Assembly (NCBI GenBank): GCA_050330975.1
Contig: JBHJHK010000083.1
Location: 1 to 6,711 of the forward strand
Reading direction: 5' to 3'
Origin: JBHJHK01 sp050330975
Lineage (GTDB): Bacteria; Pseudomonadota; Gammaproteobacteria; Competibacterales; Competibacteraceae
Length of the DNA: 6,711 bases
The first letter of the stretch is position 1. Every line of letters starts with the position of its first letter. This document shows positions 4,221-6,711 of the stretch, one piece after another. The notes beneath the pieces were generated by a model, which did no database searches, had not been told where the DNA came from, and saw nothing but the letters and a program-made list of their open reading frames with translations. Position numbers and translations under genes: made by a program.

Positions 4221-6711
4221 TCAGAAACCACCGAACAACACCCGCAAGCTGGCAGCCGAGGTCAACACCCGGGAGATGACCTCTAACCACGACTGGGCGG
4301 CTTCGCGGTCGTTGATGCGATCGACGTCGATGGGCACCACGATGGTGGAACCCGGCGTGACGGTGACGGCGAGGCGCTCGCCCCGCCAGTCCCCCCCCCG
4401 CACCGAGAAAACTTCGCCGTTGGCCTGGACCACGTAGGCGTGTTCGCTGCGCCCCAACAGGGTAATCCCCCCCGATAGATCGATGTAGTCGCGGCTGGAC
4501 AAGTCGGGGCGATAGCGGTGGCTGGCGGCGTGGTAGACCTCCCCCACCACGGTGACATCTTGCTGACGCCCCGGAACCTCGAGGCGGTCGCCGTCTTCCA
4601 GGGTGATATCGGCGGCGGGGTCACAGCGCTGGGCCCGGGCCACATCGATGACCATCCGCCCCGAGGCCTCGGCGGCCTCCAGCCGGCGGATGGTGTCGAT
4701 CACCCGGTGTTTGAGTTCCCCGGCGGGCATTTTTTCGTCGTTGCGGGCCGAGGGAGAAAGGTGGATGCGGGCCAAGAGGTCGTCCATATTTTCCCGCAGC
4801 CGATCCAGCGCCCGCTGTTGCTCCACCCGCACCCGTTCCCGGGTAAAGACCGCCCCAAAGGGGTAGGCCCCCCCCTGGAGGCCACCGGCCCGCTGGAGCA
4901 CTTGGCACAGGCTCTCCCCCCGGGCGATGGGATAGCGCCCGGGAAAGCGCACCTCCCCGGCCAACACCACCTCGCCCCCGGCGTCCCACTGGGGTTTGGG
5001 GTGGATCAACAAATGGTCGAAGGGCTGCAGGACTCGATCGGCGCCGGACCGACCCGCCAACAGGGCGTCTAGGTCGACGGTGACGTGCTCCACCCGGCGC
5101 AACTCCCCGGCGGCCAGACGGTAGCGGGTGAGTTCCCCAGTGACGCCGGAACTGCGCTCCCGCAAGCCGCCGCCGGCCCGCAACAAATCGCCAATCCGCA
5201 TCCCGGGCTCCAGGGGATAACGCCCCGCCACCCGGATGGCACCGCTCACGGTCACCACCCGGCTGGCCTCGCCGTAGGGGGTTTGGGCCACCAGGCGCGC
5301 CACATCCTCCCGGATCAAGTCCCGCCTCGCCTCGGCACCCTCGGGCAATAGATACACCCGATCCCGGGGGAAGATCACCAAGTTCTCCGGACCCCGGGGT
5401 TGGCCCTGGGCCTCCACCAGGTCAAAGGACAAAAACGTCACCCGCTCCCCGGGCCACTCCCGGCGGGCGATGAGGCCGTAGCGGCGGTCGGCGTCGGCCA
5501 ACGGACCCCCGGCCAGGGCGACGATGTCGAGCAACCGGGCGTCGGGGTCCAGGGGCAAAAGCCCGGGAAAGCGCACCCGTCCCACCAGTTCCACCACCAT
5601 GGGCGGGCTCACCCCCGGCACGGCCTGGGTGGTCAAGACATCCACTAGCCCCCGGGTCTGGGCGGCCCGGGGGCGCTCGAGGTCGAAGACCTGCAGTTGA
5701 TCCCGGGGCTGGAGACGGGGATCGACCCCGGAGCCCGGACGGGCCAGGGCCCGGTCCAGGGCGACGTAGCGCACCCCCACCCGGCGGGTCGCCAGGGATT
5801 CCCGGCGCAGCAAAGCGATGCCGAGGTCGGCGCGACTGAGGAGCAAGGCGGTGGAGGGCAACAGATCCGACACCCGCATCCCGGGATAAAACTGGCGACT
5901 GCCCGGCTGCAGCACCGGCCCTGTGAGCACCACGGCGTTGTCGATCCGCCGGGGGGTGGGGAGCACCCGAATGACATCCCCGTCGGCCAGGGGGGTGTCG
6001 GTGCCCGCGGGGCGTTCTAAATCCACATCCACCAGTACCCTGCCCTCGGAGGGCACCACCCGCTCGATTTGAATTTGCCCCAGGGCGGCGGTGGGCAACG
6101 GCCCCCCGGCCAGGGCGATGGCCTCGGCGACGGTGGTTTCCGAGGCCAGTTCGTAGATGGCCGGGCGCTTGACCTCCCCGGCCACGGCGACGGTGGTGCC
6201 GACGGGGGGCACGAACAGCACATCGCCGTCTTGGAGGGCCACATCGCCGGCGGGGTCCCCCCGCAATAGAAGGTCGTAGAGGTCCAACGCCCGGGGGGGC
6301 ACCCCTCGGCGGCGCAGGGCGCCGGCCCGCAGACTGCCGCCCGGCGCGATGCCCCCGGCGCGGTTGAGGGCGTTGAGGACGGTGCTGAGGCCATCCACGG
6401 CGTAGCTGCCGGGGCGGGTCACTTCCCCCAGCAGTAACACCCCCACGGATCGCAGTTCCCCGGTGGTCACCGCCACCTCCACCCCCCGCCGGCTGGCGGT
6501 GAGGCGCGACGCCAACAACCCCTTGGCCTCCCCAAAGGTCAGCCCCGCCACATTGACGGGCCCGAGCTCCGGCAGCAACAAGGTGCCCTCCCGCTGGACC
6601 ACCAGGTCGTATTCCACGTTGCTGGCGCCGTAGAGCTGGATGATCAAGTTGTCGCCGGGGCCCAGGATGTAGTCCAGGGGCGGGGGCAAGTTGGGGGCGG
6701 CTAAGGGACCG
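4221..6711 (-). CDS. SLBB-repeat polysaccharide export protein (Wza-related), N-terminus outside the window
   Basis: Periplasmic/outer-membrane exporter of the polysaccharide biosynthesis/export family, forming the channel through which EPS leaves the cell. The frame is open to the edge at 6711, so the signal peptide and first residues are missing. Counting from 6689 as residue 1, a Poly_export domain spans about 5-80 (DYILGPGDNLIIQLYG; LPELGPVNVAGLTF). Seven SLBB-like units follow at about 84-161, 166-244, 252-337, 364-449, 477-564, 573-707 and 711-786, most showing 'V.GEV..PG.Y' then 'L..AGG' and ending 'L.DGD.l.vP'. Unit 6 carries an insertion at about 619-675 rich in charged helix-forming residues (QQRALDRLRENMDDLLARI), probably a coiled coil. 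The C-terminal 795-822 is an amphipathic helix followed by LFGGF, comparable to the membrane-inserting end of Wza-like proteins. Wza itself is about 380 aa, so this is one of the long multi-SLBB forms. It is transcribed first, with the Wzz-like gene 45 nt behind its stop. The promoter lies outside the window. Confidence 0.92.
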   Translation of the reverse strand, partial: GPLAAPNLPPPLDYILGPGDNLIIQLYGASNVEYDLVVQREGTLLLPELGPVNVAGLTFGEAKGLLASRLTASRRGVEVAVTTGELRSVGVLLLGEVTRPGSYAVDGLSTVLNALNRAGGIAPGGSLRAGALRRRGVPPRALDLYDLLLRGDPAGDVALQDGDVLFVPPVGTTVAVAGEVKRPAIYELASETTVAEAIALAGGPLPTAALGQIQIERVVPSEGRVLVDVDLERPAGTDTPLADGDVIRVLPTPRRIDNAVVLTGPVLQPGSRQFYPGMRVSDLLPSTALLLSRADLGIALLRRESLATRRVGVRYVALDRALARPGSGVDPRLQPRDQLQVFDLERPRAAQTRGLVDVLTTQAVPGVSPPMVVELVGRVRFPGLLPLDPDARLLDIVALAGGPLADADRRYGLIARREWPGERVTFLSFDLVEAQGQPRGPENLVIFPRDRVYLLPEGAEARRDLIREDVARLVAQTPYGEASRVVTVSGAIRVAGRYPLEPGMRIGDLLRAGGGLRERSSGVTGELTRYRLAAGELRRVEHVTVDLDALLAGRSGADRVLQPFDHLLIHPKPQWDAGGEVVLAGEVRFPGRYPIARGESLCQVLQRAGGLQGGAYPFGAVFTRERVRVEQQRALDRLRENMDDLLARIHLSPSARNDEKMPAGELKHRVIDTIRRLEAAEASGRMVIDVARAQRCDPAADITLEDGDRLEVPGRQQDVTVVGEVYHAASHRYRPDLSSRDYIDLSGGITLLGRSEHAYVVQANGEVFSVRGGDWRGERLAVTVTPGSTIVVPIDVDRINDREAAQSWLEVISRVLTSAASLRVLFGGF

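Noticed and set aside
6687..6689. TTG 6689 as a real start of the SLBB protein
   Set aside because: The frame stays open to the window edge, and a protein starting there would lack the signal peptide every exporter of this class needs.

Overview
The window reads as GC-rich proteobacterial chromosome, probably gammaproteobacterial. That placement is an inference from the mix of a TRAP-type solute-binding protein, a PhnD-like solute-binding protein with a twin-arginine signal, and a Wza/Wzz-type exopolysaccharide (EPS) export set. No rRNA or other marker fixes the genus. I see no tRNA, rRNA, CRISPR array, transposase or phage gene.

Left part (1-2025, all minus strand; transcription runs from high to low coordinates). 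A PhnD-family periplasmic binding protein (2025-1153) comes first, then a small secreted protein of unknown function with four mature cysteines (1010-561), then a TRAP-transporter DctP-type solute-binding gene (533 to the window edge). The TRAP gene is broken by an in-frame TAA at codon 167, yet recognisable family sequence continues in the same frame beyond it. No permease gene is visible for either binding protein.

Middle (2026-2420). This divergent intergenic region is AT-richer than its flanks. It holds a cluster of TTTGC/GCAAA boxes, including a perfect 16-bp inverted repeat. It also holds a well-matched sigma-54 (-24/-12) promoter, TGGCA-N6-TTGCA, pointing at the sugar-transferase gene, and an 11-bp tandem duplication running into that gene's ribosome-binding site.

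Right part (2421-6711). A short ExoY/PglC-type initiating sugar-phosphate transferase lies on the plus strand (2421-3101). Converging on it from the minus strand are a large SLBB-repeat polysaccharide export protein (cut by the window edge at 6711) and, directly downstream of that, a Wzz-type chain-length/co-polymerase protein (4175-3240). A REP-like GC-rich palindrome separates the converging genes. Together these fit an envelope-polysaccharide pathway: the transferase loads the first sugar on undecaprenyl phosphate, the Wzz-like inner-membrane protein sets chain length or couples synthesis to export, and the SLBB protein forms the periplasmic/outer-membrane export channel. The split onto two strands, with a private sigma-54 promoter on the transferase, suggests that the committing step is regulated separately from the export machinery.

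I did not find a clearly new defence or mobile system. The most interesting items are the sigma-54 promoter with its upstream box cluster, and the nonsense-interrupted TRAP gene.
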